Part shown: piece by piece, positions 57,017 through 57,122 of the stretch
How the letters are laid out: every line of letters begins with the position of its first letter
How positions within the stretch are numbered: position 1 is the stretch's first letter
DNA from: Gemmatimonadaceae bacterium
Lineage (GTDB): Bacteria > Gemmatimonadota > Gemmatimonadetes > Gemmatimonadales > Gemmatimonadaceae
Reading direction: 5' to 3'
DNA: 57,122 nucleotides
Assembly: GCA_036273715.1 (NCBI GenBank)
Contig: DASUHB010000004.1
Location: 1-57,122, forward strand
Notes under the pieces: model-generated
Told to the model about the DNA's origin: nothing
Databases searched by the model: none
What the model saw: only the letters and a program-made list of their open reading frames with translations
Program-made: the position numbers and the translations under genes

Positions 57017-57122
57017 CGCTCGACGAGGCGCCCGTCCAGAAGCCCATTGCGCCGGTCACGCTCCCCACGCGCCGCGACTACGCGATCACCACCGCCGCGC
57101 TAGAGTTCCGCGCCGAGCGGCT
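57013..57122 (+). CDS. Partial hypothetical gene, runs off the window
   Basis: Open from ATG 57013 (MTLDEAPVQKPIAPV) to the window edge with no stop; an in-frame ATG at 57001 is the alternative start. About 36 residues are visible and no family can be named. The 4-bp overlap with the preceding small gene suggests an operon continuing to the right. Confidence 0.45.
   Translation, partial: MTLDEAPVQKPIAPVTLPTRRDYAITTAALEFRAER

Overview
This is 57 kb of high-GC (roughly 68-70% by eye) bacterial chromosome, densely packed with genes on both strands. There is no rRNA and no recognisable transposase. The gene content points to a soil or environmental member of Gemmatimonadota, or less likely Acidobacteriota. 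The signs are PadR-linked orphan FtsX/MacB-type permeases, a cluster of Uma2-family proteins, an ECF42 sigma factor with its DGPF/YCII partner, multi-sensor histidine kinases without separate response regulators, Ku/LigD end joining, and a TonB-dependent receptor (so a Gram-negative envelope). The phylum call is inference from gene content, not from a marker gene.

Layout. 0-3.1 kb: minus-strand operon of FMN reductase, ATP-grasp ligase and LLM flavin monooxygenase. 3.1-13.1 kb: a ParS/MbcA-like protein, a first Uma2 protein, a UvrD-type helicase with a built-in DEDDh exonuclease coupled to an alpha/beta hydrolase, the DGPF/ECF42 pair, a secreted conserved protein, a cupin and three tandem Uma2 genes. 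13.2-18 kb: DUF72 and Ku, divergent from ligD, then msrA. 18-25 kb: a PadR-permease operon and two multi-domain sensor kinases. 25-29 kb: a dinucleotide-binding oxidoreductase, a permease remnant, two palindromic MITE-like repeats, a cupredoxin and an ankyrin protein. 29-31 kb: an arsR-arsM-arsN2 arsenic operon with two ArsR boxes. 31-36 kb: CatE-like dioxygenase and a very large hybrid kinase. 36-46 kb: SDR, DoxX, a second PadR-permease pair, FhuF-like protein, cytidylate-kinase-like protein and a fourth kinase. 46-53 kb: quinone oxidoreductase, an orphan MerR-type promoter, threonine ammonia-lyase, ScdA-N/DUF542, an AhpD-like protein, a third permease and tRNA-Gly(CCC). 53-57 kb: TonB receptor, lipoprotein, DUF2059 protein, then a compositionally different edge with two tiny coupled genes.

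The most unusual signal is not a gene. The heptamer GTTAGGC/GCCTAAC occurs about 79 times by hand count, roughly 13 times more than base composition predicts. It occurs on both strands and in several reading frames. It recurs at gene ends and, as an inverted pair, inside a terminator. It is almost absent from about 45.3 to 53.5 kb, which I read as possible recently acquired DNA.

Regulation is visible in several places. Both padR promoters have the same architecture: -35, 17 bp, -10, with inverted repeats based on CTACAGG/CCTGTAG or ACAGGTAG/CTACCTGT. The arsR promoter overlaps an ArsR box and probably gives a leaderless mRNA. A MerR-type 19-bp-spacer promoter has lost, or never had, its regulator gene nearby. 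Many genes are translationally coupled by 4-bp ATGA/GTGA overlaps.
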